Below, one piece after another: positions 47,128 through 59,131 of a stretch of 64,000 nucleotides of DNA; positions within the stretch are counted from its first letter, which is position 1; each line of letters starts with the position of its first letter. Origin of the DNA: Galerina marginata. Taxonomy: Eukaryota > Basidiomycota > Agaricomycetes > Agaricales > Galerinaceae. The notes under the pieces were generated by a model. The model was not told the origin of the DNA. It saw nothing but the letters and a program-made list of their open reading frames with translations, and did not search any database. Where the stretch lies: contig JAECYW010000018.1 of assembly GCA_023014335.1 (NCBI GenBank), positions 558,001 to 622,000 of the forward strand. Reading direction: 5' to 3'. Both the position numbers and the translations under genes were made by a program.

Positions 47128-48430
47128 CTTCGAGATTGGTGAATAGCGCAAGAGCTTGGAGACCTATTCCACGAATCGTTTAAAGCCTGCAAACTCCGAG
47201 AAGTTTTACGCCGCTCATGCTTGTCTGGGGATGGCAAGGCAATGAACCTCGTTGGGGTACTCATTAATCCCAAAGGTAACTTGAGAAACGAAAATTCGGC
47301 TTGATAGACAGCGTGTAGTTATCCACAACATGCAGCAGATGACTTACTATAAAGGAAAGTGGAGAAAAGAGGATCGCGACCCTCCAGGTTCCCCCTTCCT
47401 GAAGGCGTACAAACTGACCACTTGACCTGCTACCCACATTCATTGCCGACTCACCTCACACTGGAGTCCGATGGGAGGTGTTTGGGAGGTGTTAAGAGGG
47501 GTCGAAGAGGGTACAAACAAGTTCAGGCACATGATTGGCTTGCAGACGGAGTCAAGTTGGAACGATTCTTGTCTATCTCTCGTGGAAAACTTGGATAGGA
47601 ACCAGATTAAGCACCACCATTGAAGCAGGAACTCCGAGACACGCATCCTTTTATGGCCTAGTGGTAAATTGGAGGTGATCATCAGGGTAAAGGGAGTCAA
47701 TTCACAGAGTTTAGAAGCCACGGAAGGGGGCCAACAAAGGACGTGAAGGTTCATGATCAGCCGTCGTCTCGGTCCTGCTTACTACTGTTCACCTAGGTTG
47801 TGAAAGGCAAGGGTCGAGGACTGTCTAGTGGACTCGGATCAGCAGAGTTACACGCCAATGTTTCAGTACAATCCATGAAATCCAGAGGTCTCTTTATCCT
47901 AGACTGCGGTCTTCAACAATCCCGGTTTCTGTCAGGAGGCAAACATATATAAGCATGAATGACTGCAGGATATTCTCGCCTGAAATTGTTCAAGCGATTC
48001 AAAACTTTACCCATACAAAACGTACATTTGCCTCCTCATTTCCGGATTAAGCCTCTTTCCAGACCGACCATATAAACAGATGACGACTGATTGAGTGATT
48101 GCGAGAGAACAGGAATTCACTAGTGACCTAGGTCGTTGAAAATGGCTCTGCGGGTGTCCAGCGCGGTCATAGTGGAGGCCATGATGAGAAGTGTAGTCCA
48201 TGCGTATGTCATGGGAGGCTTCTTGATTTCAAGACCATTATCAAAGCAAAATTCTGGACAGTCTCCAGTGTCTCCAGAAGAAAGCTACTTCAGAAAAATT
48301 CTTTCTAGCGTCCAGAGCGGTTAGCATGATCGCGTACATGGTTGAAAGACCAGATCCAGCAGCGCAGGGATTAAACGATATCACAGACAAGAAATACAAT
48401 CGGCCAAAAGAAGTACAATTTTCAGAATCT
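47128..48430. other. Intergenic region
   Basis: About 1.3 kb between the start of hydrophobin 2 and the stop of the oxygenase-like gene. No coding sequence recognised. Confidence 0.5.
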
Positions 48431-49786
48431 CTATGCAACAATACGGTCCTCGGGAGGTCCAATTTCGGTAACAAGACAAACCTCGCCGTAAGTATAAGCA
48501 AGGGTGGCTTCATTGCCATACCTAACGTATGGCTGCCGGAAGCTGTTGGTCACTCCCTGCGGTTTCAGCCAGACGATAGGAACGGCGTCTTCTTTATTCA
48601 AGTCCTCTCCGAGAGTCTCGTACACAATCGTGGCAGCTTCTTCAGTGCGCAGGTACTCCATTACGCCGTCCTCGATTTGAAATCCCCCTAGATCTGCGAA
48701 ACTGTCGAGCAAGCACGACCCGTCGCATTCCTCATTATCGCTAGGGTATATCGCTTTGAGGGAGACATCAAGGGAGAGGGCCTCGCAGATGCGCCGGATG
48801 GAGGCGTCATTTCCCTTCAGATGTTTTTCCAACGTAGCCAGTGACGTTGTGGCGGGGTTGAAAGGATACTTGTGGGAGAGGTAAAATCCGAGCAGGCCGC
48901 CTTTTGGAAGGAATGTAGGCGAGGCAAGAAGCTTCAAGAGAGCGGGCTTCAGTTTATTGACAGGGTCAGACGGGACAGCAAGCGGCGCTTTCGGGGCTAC
49001 AGACCGATCGACGAAGTAGAGATTATACGTGAGAGTGACGCGATAACCAGAGGTGACCTTGGAGACTTCGTGTTCGACGTCGCTGAAGAACGCAACGAAT
49101 GCAATTTGCGGCGAGTTTTCAGACATCACCGCCTTGGCGGTGTCGAACTCGCACTCCTCTCCTCGATGACGGCAAATGAGAGATCCCTCCTTCGTGAGTG
49201 ATAGGCAAGACAACTACCAATGAGCCAAACATAGTATCGCTCCGAGGTGTATCGACGTGGGATTTGAAGAAAGACCCAGGCCCTAATAGTCAAGGTTCAA
49301 CAAGGCAACCTTGATCCATTAAGGAGCGCTGACGTACCATAGACATTGAGTTTGTAGATCTCGGCCTTGATAGATTTCTCCGAATGCTCTCCGTGAAGGA
49401 GCGACTCGCGTACAGTATCGATGATGCCCGGGAATGGCGAGAACTGGGTCGCGAACTGAGTGGCGTCCAGCTTCCCAGCCTTGCGGTATGACTCATCGAG
49501 GACGTCCTTTTGGTCGACACCGAACGTCGCCTGCTGGCAAGCTGCAGCGAGCGAGGCCAACTGATCCTCTGACGCGTGGGCAAAGTTGAGCAACCTGGGG
49601 CGTAATCCAGTGTTATGATGATGAGGGAAGAAGAAGGAATTTATCGTACTCTGTTTTGTTCTCCGTGTTATAGAAGAGCGTAGCAGTACTTGCATCGAGG
49701 GTGGCAGTCCCAGAGCAGTATGGAGGCTCGCTTATCTCCCCAAAGACAGATTTGAACGCGTCGAGAGAGTTGGTAGTCGAAGACAT
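48431..49786 (-). CDS. 2-oxoglutarate/Fe(II) oxygenase-like protein, one frameshift
   Basis: Exons 49650-49786, 49338-49594 and 48431-49282; about 414 residues after allowing for one extra base near 49184. The core matches the prolyl-hydroxylase-like 2OG family of mushrooms: KAEIYKLNVYGPGSFFKSHVDTPRS provides the HxD iron ligands (His140, Asp142), LVVVLPITHEGG and LICRHRGEECEFD follow, and DVEHEVSKVTSGYRVTLTYNLYF provides the distal His and the Arg that binds 2-oxoglutarate. A C-terminal half of about 200 residues has no clear assignment. The extra base lies between HEGG and SLICRHRG; the third exon is one base over the in-frame length. Function unknown; the family hydroxylates proteins or small molecules. 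Confidence 0.82.
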
Positions 49787-50188
49787 GGCGTGAGTTTGTA
49801 AGGGGGACGAAATCACTGTCACACTTTTATACTCTAAGGTGAAACCTTTGACGCAAGTCAAACTACCATGGCTCACCTCAGAAATCAGGGAATAACTTCC
49901 TGCTTAGCCCCCGCGAGAGCCCCAGAAGCCATCTCGAACTTGAAATTTTGGCAAGGCAGACAATGAGGGTGGCGTTGGGGTTGAAGTTGAACTTTGAATT
50001 TGAACTTTGATGCGGAACCGGCTTCCCTGTCATGATCAGCAGAAGTGACGGCGGTGGGAATCAGACTTGGGTCGTAGGTTGCATATTGCGGTCCAAATTC
50101 TTTATTGAACCTTCAGCTTCAGGCCTCAGATGGTTGTCTTACTCATTGTACCAGAATAAATTATAGTTATGCATTACAATAAATAGTC
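49787..50188. other. Intergenic region
   Basis: About 400 bases between the oxygenase-like start and the stop of the next minus-strand gene. Contains GAACTTTGAATTTGAACTTTGA, a short direct repeat near 49990. No gene. Confidence 0.5.
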
Positions 50189-51369
50189 TCAAAAAATACC
50201 AAAGTTGTTGTCAAACCATCGCTCGAGGACCTTGATTCCGACGCCATGGTAGCCTCTCGACGACCTCGACTCCGAATACAAATAGAAAATGGGAGACACC
50301 AAGGAAAATGCAACGGCAAAGACTATATAAAGCAGGCCTATTGTTGCAGCGGCGAGAATAATCGAGAGGACGGCTAACCAGGTGCGTAAGAAAGAGTCTG
50401 CGGTTTCTTGCACCATGACGGATGTCCCGAAGGTGAGAGCGAAGGCGGACATAGCTAACGCGAGAGATCCAGAGATTATGAGGATATGTAGTCCGAAGTA
50501 GAGTAGAACTCGAAAGACGAGATGCGGTGGGTTATCTGCAGCTGCAGTTTCAATAATTGGGCTTATGAAAAAGGGTAGCAATAACGGAACACGTACTTGG
50601 TAGGCCGAACTCTTTATTATCGCTCAAATAGTTCCGCAACTTCGAACACTTTCCGAGGGCCCATGGTGCAATCATCGCCGCAGTCCTGCACCACTGGGTT
50701 ACAAGCATTGTATAAAAACCGACCTAAAGGATCCCTTCTCTGCCCCAGAGCCTTGAAAGACTGGCGCAGGACTAAAAATAAGCTCCATATTCCTCCAAGG
50801 ATCGCCATAGCAAGGCAAGTCTGGAAGAAAAGCAACCCAGGAAAAATCGCCCCGTCTTCAATGCGCATCCTGAATGTTGGCTTGTCACCTCGGGGACGTT
50901 GAGCCGCGCGCCAGCTTGGATCGTATGAGATATACCAGAGGGCGTGTCCGAAGGCTAACATCCACTTAGTGGAAAGAAAAGCGCCGAGAGTGCACAGCAG
51001 GCCGCCGCAGACTGGGATGGCGATGATATGAATAACACGAGAAAGAATATTTAATATGTGCTGCTTACCGGTATATAAACTCTGAGACTGGTCCACAACG
51101 AAGAAGGACCGCCACAGGTTGAACGAGTTATACTCGTACAAACCGAGAACATACAGGCTTTAGTCGGCCAATTCAGAACCAATAATACTAAAGCAACCAG
51201 AACTTTTACTTACATCGTTGTTACAGGAACAGCCACGTGCCCAATCAACCCACGTCACAGTAGTCGATAGACCATAATACCCCAGGACGGCTTTAGAAAC
51301 TCCGAAGGACATTACAGCAGAACAAACGAGAATCCGGTATGGCGTTATCGGTGGATACTCTTGATCCAT
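50189..51369 (-). CDS. Multi-helix membrane protein of a mushroom-specific type, two frameshifts
   Basis: Exons 51214-51369, 51069-51132 and 50189-51011; about 346 residues after allowing for two extra bases. N-terminal helix after ITPYRILVCSAVMSF; the middle carries FGHALWYISYDPSWRAAQRPRGDKP and FRMRIEDGAIFPGLLFF, then KDPLGRF-like RRDPLGRFLYN and DDCTMGP. The C-terminal part has helices (VLLYFGLHILIISGSLALAM, AVLSIILAAATIGLLYIVFAV) and ends LERWFDNNFGIF. I recognise the pattern from uncharacterised Agaricomycete proteins. An extra base after TMGP (near 50655) and another near 50595 shift the frame; exon 3 is 823 nt where 821 would be in phase. Role unknown. Confidence 0.65.
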
Positions 51370-51599
51370 AGCAGTAGTAGCTTTCCTCTCTTCGGAAATA
51401 TAACGAGGACGCAGATCTAGAGAACTGTTCAAGAAGCTTTCCAAACGAAGGTTCATGCAGTCAGGGTTCGAAGAGCCAAGATATAGATCCCTGGCGCATC
51501 TGGCTGGGAATCGTAAGCGCTGACGCTAAATATTCTGTATTCGCATTAGATCAAACATCGCTCGAATCGTTGAGCCAGGAGCGATGACTCACAATAAGA

Positions 51600-51880
51600 A
51601 TATCAAAGTCCCAGTCACCCATTCAATCGTGACAGGAAGCAATCGAGCTCCCTCTCAATGTCAATACTGCCTTGGTAGTACCCAGAAAAATGGTGGTGGC
51701 CAACACGAAAAGTCCGATACGGAGTGATTTTAGGATGCCAGCGAAGCGTGCGCGGGCCCCAATACCTAAGGTGAAAGGGAACTTGCTCATCGTGGTCGTC
51801 GAGATCACGCAACACGAATGCTGGGTGGACCATGAGAAGAGAAAGCTGACAAAAGGCATGAGGGATAAACTTCGCAGCAA
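51600..51880 (-). pseudogene. Possible 5' fragment of a paralogue of the 50189-51369 membrane protein
   Basis: Minus-strand sequence reads KITPYR in one frame and continues in the next as IGLFVLATTIFLGTTKAVLTLRG, which parallels ITPYRILVCSAVMSFGVSKAVLGYYG at the start of the neighbouring gene. No downstream exons are visible. It looks like a truncated, frameshifted copy. The similarity is short, so this is tentative. Confidence 0.35.
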
Positions 51881-52232
51881 AAACAGTAGAACTTACATGT
51901 TATCATTCAGTGAGCATGATAGTCAGCGTCAGTTAACCTGCGTTGATGGTGGTTGAGGTGACAGATAGTTGGAGTGGCTGTGTTTGAACCGGCCACACAC
52001 CAAAATACGGAAATAGAAGGTGACGGGCCGAGATCGGCAGAGTTTGGCGCCAACCTATAGTTCAGTGTAGACAACAAAATAATAATCTGGTAGCGGATTG
52101 CAGGTGTCCATGTTTCAACGAGAGCCGCGTTGCATAGAGGAGTACACAATTTAAAGTAAACTAGGACCAAACGAGTTGGGAAAACAGATTTAAATTGCAA
52201 CTATTGTTTCCTCAACGACGTTCTTACAACAT
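51881..52232. other. Intergenic region
   Basis: No feature recognised between the membrane-gene fragment and kinase copy 1. Confidence 0.4.
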
Positions 52233-53537
52233 CTATAACTCCTCTTGCTCGATGACGACCTCCTGAGCGCGGGCATCGATGACATATTGTGGGAGCGGAC
52301 ACGGGATATGCAGGGTTGAGGGCGGTACAGATTGGACGTATTCGGCGAGCTTCTGCAATGCTTGGGCGGCTGTAGGTCTGTTCTCTGCCTTCGGTGCAAT
52401 AAGTTCAGACCATAACTGATCTACCTCAATTATTCCCGTCTATGTATTTAATTAGATGAGTCCGAGACGTTTTTCCAACCAGGAAACAGAAACGCACCGG
52501 GTGTGCCTTGTGAAGATCAGATCCAAACTGCCACATATCAAGCATAAAAGGCGAGTATAGGTCTCCGCCTTTCGAGCTCTGGCGGCATTGGGCGTCCATA
52601 CACTTCCCGCTTGAAAGGGCAATCCGAGCAAACTCGATCAGATTCCTTTGAGGTTTCAGGGAACTCTACAGCCGTTTCGAAATCTATGATATAAAGTCTG
52701 GGTCGAGTGATCGAGCGACCATGGATTAAGGAAGCAGGACACCATTCTACCATGAAGTTATTTGAAAAGAGATCCTAGGCCAAGGCTTTAGTACAATGTG
52801 CACGACGAGATCAGATTTGAACCCTACTCGGTGGGCGATTAAATTGTCATGAAGGAAGGTTATCCCCTGTTTCCAATCAATAAGAACTAAGCCAGAAGGA
52901 TACATGATCAAACACACACCTCCAATGCTTGGAGCACCATGTACAATAGGTCTTCCACAGAAGAGAACTCATGCATGCCTGCGGCCCAGGGGAAGTCGTA
53001 GCTGCATCTCGGAAAAATACCAATTACTATATCCTCGAAAAGCAATTTCGTCTAGCATTGGCAGTATGTGGTTTTGGCCGCGCAAGGCACCTGGTGGGCT
53101 GGATATGCGTCGCATGATATCAAGGTGGTTGTGGCCTTGACCGCCTGCCGTCATGACTCGGAGGATAAAGTCCCTCCCATCACGACGACGGGCAGCATGA
53201 GAAAGCCCATTATAAGACAAGTACTGTTTTACTCTGAGGAGAGAACGCTCTGTGTTAGGCCCTAGGAAGAAATAGTTATCCGCCGGTGGAAGTTCTTTGG
53301 TCTCCCTGTTCTGCGATCCGAAGCCGACCGCCCAGCGCTGCAGTCCATGCTTCGCTAGAAGTGGTTCTAGAGCCTTCCAAACCTCCATATAGTCGTCATC
53401 GGGACCGTAGAGATTTCTCCACACTTCCAAATCCTTAGGGAACTAAATCATAAGTCCACATGTCAGTTTACGGAGTCACGTTAGATCAGGAAATGATTCA
53501 CCGCATCACGAATGGGCATATCGATACCGGAATCCAT
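52233..53537 (-). pseudogene. Protein kinase-like protein, copy 1, two frameshifts
   Basis: Minus-strand exons 53502-53537, 52920-53442, 52828-52866, 52498-52774 and 52233-52439, the same plan as copy 2. Relative to copy 2, exon 2 is 523 nt instead of 522 and exon 4 is 277 instead of 276: single extra bases lie in an A run near 53038 and at about 52568. Everything else aligns. Shared features are FPKDLEVWRN, the catalytic loop HRDLFSNN (split by an intron between HR and D), YIIDFETAVEFPE in place of the usual DFG, and YGRPMPPELE. As read, the C-terminal lobe is lost. Whether the breaks are real or assembly errors is open. Confidence 0.8.
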
Positions 53538-54678
53538 CGCGGAGGGAAAGGAAAGCCGTGAAGACGAAGCTAAAAGTCGACGATTAAGTAAGTACAATGG
53601 CCAATTTATCCGGCGTCAATAAGAAGGATAAGGTAATCGGTTGGGCGCCGGGTATGCCAGTGCCTCGTGGCTCATTTAATCTCCAGTCCGTCCCCAACTT
53701 GTGTGCGTGCTGTGGGATTCAAAACCCTGAAGAGTCTTTATCGATGGAAAATAAAGTGCTCTGACCACTGTAAGTCCACTCGTGCCAAGGAAATCCATAT
53801 CATGAAGCGACCGAAACCCTTGATTGATAATTAATCGATAATTGGTTCACAGCCAAAGGCTTCTTTGCAACTCAATTCCATATATTTTTTTGCAGACGGA
53901 GAGAGTTCCTGAACTGGGCACAAAGGGTAAGGGTTTGCAAACATTCCTCCACCCCTTCCTTGTAAAATCAGTAAACTTCTCCAAGCCTACAAATGACGCC
54001 CGGAAAAGACTGCGACCGAGGGGACTCGGAGAATACAAGTAATGGAAGCCTCCATAAAGAATGAGATATTCTCTAGAGAAATACCACATGACTAGCAGGA
54101 TTTGAGTTATAATATAAGATCGAATCGGAAACATCTTATCACGGCGGCCCTTGTGGTGGGTTTTGGTTTGACAATCGTCAGTCATTAAGTGTCAGCTCCA
54201 AGGCGGGGCATTCCTCAAAAGGTTATTCGAGCTCGTTTAGGCCATGCTTCGTGAGATAACACAGCACCATGGTTGCCCGAGATGAACGTTGGCTTGTTTT
54301 CTGTCCACGTACCCAGAAAATAAGTTTTGCCACGACTGAATGACGGGTAAATGTCGGTCTGGTGGTCCTATCGTGCTGTGCAATGTTGCTACAACTTCCT
54401 TATTTGCCTAGGTGGACAACTCATGTTCTTAGGTTTGGGTTTGATTATGAATGAATAATATCGGTGACAGTGGAGTTTGTACTAGTTTCAGCGCTCGTAC
54501 TTGGGAGTATCTTCAGATCCTGTGAACAACGGTCCCATCCATGAGTCAATAAAATGCAAACAAGTCATGAGAGATACACGCCAGTCGCCTCGAGGCCGGG
54601 AGTGAATAAGATTATTCGAGTTGAGCAAATGTGGAATGTACGCCATGTATCAAGTGTATCAGCGCTCCTCGCTTTCAC
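53538..54678. other. Shared upstream region between divergent kinase 1 and small gene A
   Basis: About 1.2 kb between divergent starts. Similar to 59132-60454, including the GTCAATAAGAAGG and AGCGCTC..ATCTTCAGATCCTGTG segments, so the regulatory region was duplicated with the genes. Confidence 0.6.
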
Positions 54679-54686
54679 ATAAATAG
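54679..54686 (+). promoter_or_regulatory. TATA-like box of small gene A
   Basis: ATAAATAG, 81 bp upstream of the small gene A start. The same octamer lies 84 bp upstream of small gene B, with CTCAAAC and CTTC motifs shared in the leader. Confidence 0.6.
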
Positions 54687-54759
54687 TGGACTAACCACCA
54701 ACCAACTTCCAAGGACCTTCTCCCCTCTCTAACTCAAACCACTTCAACGACCAATCAAC

Positions 54760-55202
54760 ATGAACCAAGTAAGTAGAGTTGTCACTCTGCCCACCGTCCA
54801 CAAAGTTTCTAATCTACTTTATCACACCGGAAAGACAACCACTCTGACGCCTGATGTACGACGTTGCACTTTCTTCTGTCTCCAACAGACTTCTAACGTA
54901 GTACGGTACTCTAGTCCACTCGTTTGACTTTCAAGGTCAATGGCATCCGCTACGTCGGCGTCTACCAGTCATACACCGAGTCTACTAGGGGGGTAAGCGT
55001 CAGAACTTTGAAATCTGTTTCTTCATAAGCTCAAATTTATCTGGCTAGGTGTGTTACACCGTCAGTTTTGTAGACGGTACTACCTTCCGCCTCCGAGGGG
55101 GAAAAATCACTACGTGAGTGCCATTAATTGTTAAACTTGGCAACAGCTCATCACTCTTATAATTAACGTAGCAATCCTGTCTCGGCCACGCGCCCTCCTT
55201 GA
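54760..55202 (+). CDS. Small five-exon gene A, 67-residue protein of unknown function
   Basis: Exons 54760-54768 (9 nt), 54835-54855 (21 nt), 54915-54992 (78 nt), 55049-55113 (65 nt) and 55172-55202 (31 nt), all with GT..AG and agreeing phases; 67 residues. I found it by comparing the two duplicated copies: the frame survives in both only when introns are removed at these sites. The protein begins MNQTTTLTPD, then LTFKVNGIRYVGVYQSY, a VSFVDGTTFRLRGGKITT strand-like block and NPVSATRPP. It has no signal peptide, no membrane segment and only one cysteine. Alternating hydrophobic residues suggest a small beta-rich fold. No family recognised. Divergent from kinase copy 1. Confidence 0.65.
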
Positions 55203-57835
55203 GTTATTATTCCCGCTTTCTGTAGGCTATTCGTGTAAGAATCCTGTTGATTGAAAGACTGTGAGACTCGGAAACTCGAGCAATAGTAAATGTATTGCTC
55301 AGCTTCGAATATATGATATAATATGGTGTTTTATGTTAAGTGGAACGTGACGCGCAGCATAGTGAGTGAGCTTTATATTTACGATTGCATTGGATTATAT
55401 TGAGTAGACCGCGCCCGTTTATCTTTGATTTCTGAGTTTTCACGTACTCTTGCACCAAACGATGGTAGATGGCTCTTAATGAGCGATGGCGCTGACGTAC
55501 TCTTAAGGAATGCTTAGCACGAAAGAGGAATTCTTGAAATTATGTAAAAGGATGTCATGATTAGCGCGCTGATTTAAAGCGCCGAGTCAGTGAGTTCTAT
55601 TTTTATAATCGCTAGCCACGTGACGGGCTCATCGCTACACGTGCCTTCAATTTTCTGGTTCTCTTTCAGTGCTTGCAAACGACCGTTACGACCCTCAATA
55701 ATCAGTACTGTCTCCACCGCCATCTTGTTTTGTACGCCCTCAATGAATGTATTGTATGTACCTTTCATGTTTCTTCTACTTGTACAGAGCTTATACCTGT
55801 CTACAATGCTTCGCGGCGAATATAAACGTGAATGCCACCGCGTAGTACCCCCTCCGGCTTGACGGGTGGGCAGACATCTTGACCCTCGAATGGATGGTAC
55901 GAGGCAGAACGTCGGTGTGTGGCAGTAGGTTGGGCTGATGGATGTGGAAGATGTAGGGGCGGTGGTTGTGATGTCAACTCATTCCGCGTCACTACGACCT
56001 GGAGCTCTTGAATCGCTCGCGTTCTTTGTTTGCCTCTTGTCAAGGTCTTATTCTTTTTCCTGTTTCATAGCTTCCATTCACGTGGGATACACTCCTTGTT
56101 TGCTGGCCTGGTTGCTTTGACTTCAGTCAGCATGTTCGACGTTCCAACACGTTCCAACACTCCTTCCCCAGCTGTGCCCTTCAAATGTCCAACTTTGACT
56201 TCCCGATATGAAACACAACCTCAACCGATGCACTCCCAGTGACTTCCCGTACCGCTTTTCAACCCTGTCGAGCACACGATGCCCATATTCGCCTGCCGAC
56301 TTCGACATTACTGACACATCACACTTGATGTTGGGTCTTTCTAATGCTTACGACCAATCCTGCTTTCTTAGGTCTATGAAGACGCATAGCATGTGATTTT
56401 TGTGCATGGGCAGCCTTATTTATTGCCTGAAGCTTGATGTCGGGAAATCGATTCGACGACGTGGCTTCCAATCTCGACCCAGTTCAGCGTGTCATCGTCG
56501 TCAATGGTCTTTGTTGCCTGGGTTCCTTCCCCCGCGTCCTCCTATCTTTGAGCCACTAACGGTCCGCAGATTAAGCGCGAAATAGACCAGACTGCTCAAA
56601 TACGGTTAGTACTCCTTCCATATTGTTGTATCTAACCATGCTGACTGGCCGTCAGCGAAGCTGCATCACTCATTGTATATCTCTACCTCTCGCCACCCAG
56701 CCCACGCGTCGCACTCACCCCCTGCTAATCTAAGGAGGAGAGAAAATTGGTGACCACCGGCGTGCCCGACGACGACCTCTCCGAGAAACCTAAAATCGTA
56801 CGTCTCTTTCCTTGTTGCCTTCTCTCCACCACAATTCCGACCAACCCTTCCTCCATCGCCTCTTCGTATATATAAGCTTTTGCGACGACTGGCGTCATGC
56901 ACACCTGCTTCCACTCCACCCAGCCGCTCTTCATCCAAGGCTTCGAGCTCAGGCGCCCCTTCATGGCTGCCAGCCTGTTCGGTTGCACGTCCCTGACCCC
57001 TCCTCTTACCCCTTATTTTTTGGGGGCTAACTTCATCATTATCCAGCTGCTAACAGTCCTCAAACAGACTCAGTCGCTAGTACAGAGGCCAAGATGGATC
57101 TTGAGAAGGACGAGGAGTGATCGCGTTGTTGAGACGCTTGCTATCTATCAATATACCGGAGTAGAAGTACGAATAATGCAGGTTGCTAATTAATAGGTTT
57201 CTCAGTCCGCATCTTGTAGTGGTTTCACATGAACCCAAGCCACGCCGCTTTTGCAGTCGCACAAAAGGCATCTCCACAGGACACGAACTTTGTAACTACA
57301 AACTTCAGGTATGCCTGAAAGGCAATGTTTTCTCTGAATTCTCACTTTAGTCGACCTAGCTCGCAGCAGCAGCAGGGTTTTGGATACCCGACTCCCCCAA
57401 GTCACAAAGCTCGAGTTTGACCATTTCACAGATAAACCGTAGGCGATCCCACTTCAAGTACGTCCTGCATCGGTCTCAGTCCGCCTTTTTGTTCCTGATT
57501 GATAGTCCGACGATCCAGGCAAACCAATCCGAAATGCGCTCATTGGAGGCGTTTCCGGTAAGCTGGTTTAGGGAGAGTGGCCGGAACGAAATCTGGGCGT
57601 AAATGGGCCCCGTTTTTGCCACACAACGTGATGGCCCTCTAAGCGAGTAAGCTGGTTGCAGGAGACTGGCGGCTGCAAGGCTGTTTGTGTTTCTAGTCTT
57701 AATTCTCCGATTGACTTCTGCATGACACAGGTAACATTGGCCTGGAGTGCAAGTTTTATGGTAATTCCTAAGTACATCACATAATCTCGACATCTATGCT
57801 TACAGAGGGTTCCGAGTCAGAACCAACAATTATAA
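55203..57835. other. Long intergenic region between duplicated units
   Basis: About 2.6 kb. The first 200 bases are the 3' flank of small gene A and match 61754-61840 beyond the solo LTR. A minus-strand frame of 105 codons (57476-57793) has an ATG but no recognisable features. Otherwise nothing coding is seen. Confidence 0.5.
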
Positions 57836-59131
57836 TCACTCTTGTTCGACAACGGCCTGTTGAGCGCGGGCATCTAGGACATATTGTGGGACCGGACACG
57901 GAATATGCAGGACAGAGGGAGGTACAGATTGGACGTATTCGGCAAGTTTCTGCAATGCTTGAGAGGCCGTAGGTCTACTCTCTGCCTTCGGTGCAATAAG
58001 TTTAGACCATAATTGATCTACCTCAATTATGCCTGTCTAGGTATCGAGAAAGTTGAGCTTAAGGCGCTGTCCAATCAGGCAAAAGAAACGCACCGGGTGG
58101 TCCTTGTGGAGGTCAGATCCAAACTGCCACATATCCAGCGGAAAAGGCGAGTATGGGTCTCCGCTTTCGAGTTCTGGTGGCATCGGGCGGCCATATGTTT
58201 CCCGTTCGAAAGGGCATTCCAAGCAAAGTCGATCAGATTCGCTTGAGGTTTCAGGGAACTCGACCGCCGTTTCGAAATCTATGATATAGACTCTGGGTCG
58301 AGTGATAGAGCGGCCGTGGCTTATGGAAGCAGGACACCATTCAACCATGAAGTTGTTTAAAAAGAGATCCTAGGCCAAGCTGTTAGTACAATGTGGACCG
58401 CAGAAATAAATCTGAACCGTACTCGGTGGGCGATTGAGTTGCCATGAAGGAAGGTTATCCCCTGTTTGCAATTGATAAGAACTAAGCCAGAAGAGTACGT
58501 GATGAGGCGCACACCTCCAATGCTTGGAGCACCATGTACAAAAGGTCTTCCACAGAAGCGAATTCATCCATTTCCGCAGCTTCAGTGAAGTTGTAACTGC
58601 ATCTCGGAAAAATACCAATTACGATATCCTCGAACACGATTTCATCTAGCATTGGCAGTACGTGGTTTTGACTGCGCAAGATATCTGGTGGGCGAGATAG
58701 GCGTCGCATGATAGTAAGGTGGTTGTGGCCTTGGCTGCCAGCCGTCATAACTCGAAGGATGAAGTCCCTCCCATTATGACCGCATGCAGCATGGGAAAGC
58801 CCGTTCCAAGACAGGTACTGTTTTATTCTGACGAGAGAACGCTGTGTGTTTGGCCCTATGAAGATATAATTATCTGGCGGTGGCAGTTCTTTCGTCTCCC
58901 TTCGCTGCGATCCGAAGTCGACCGCCCAGCGCCCTAGTCCGTGCTTCGCTAGAAGTGGTTCTAGGGCCTTCCAAACCTCGATATAGTCGTCATCGGGACC
59001 GTAGCGATTTCTCCACACCTCCAAATCCTTAGGGAACTAAGTTATAAGCCCACATGTCAGTTTACGAAGTTTCGCAGGATCAGAAAAGAATTCACCCCAT
59101 CACGAACAGGCATATCGACACTGGAACCCAT
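57836..59131 (-). CDS. Protein kinase-like protein, copy 2
   Basis: Exons 59096-59131, 58515-59036, 58423-58461, 58094-58369 and 57836-58036; 357 residues, intact. Kinase fold inferred from the catalytic loop HRDLFLNN (His198, Asp200, Asn205), with the intron falling between HR and D, and from YIIDFETAVEFPE, where Asp230 takes the Mg-binding position but Gly of DFG is replaced by Glu232. C-lobe signals are YGRPMPPELESG, LDMWQFGSDL and KAESRPTASQALQKL. The N-lobe (FGSQRRETKELPPPDN and on) lacks an obvious glycine-rich loop, so activity is uncertain. Similar kinase-like proteins are expanded in mushrooms. Divergent from small gene B. Confidence 0.85.

Larger units (their letters stand above)
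52200..55400. repeat. Duplicated kinase/small-gene unit, copy 1
   Basis: Kinase copy 1, an upstream region of about 1.2 kb and small gene A. The same arrangement and clear similarity recur at about 57800-60976, and the matching flank continues at 61754 beyond a solo LTR. Offset between copies is 5.6-5.8 kb. Confidence 0.85.

Noticed and set aside
57476..57793. A 105-codon minus-strand frame with an ATG, rich in Cys and Arg.
   Set aside because: No domain, no paralogue in the window, and composition like non-coding sequence read by chance.
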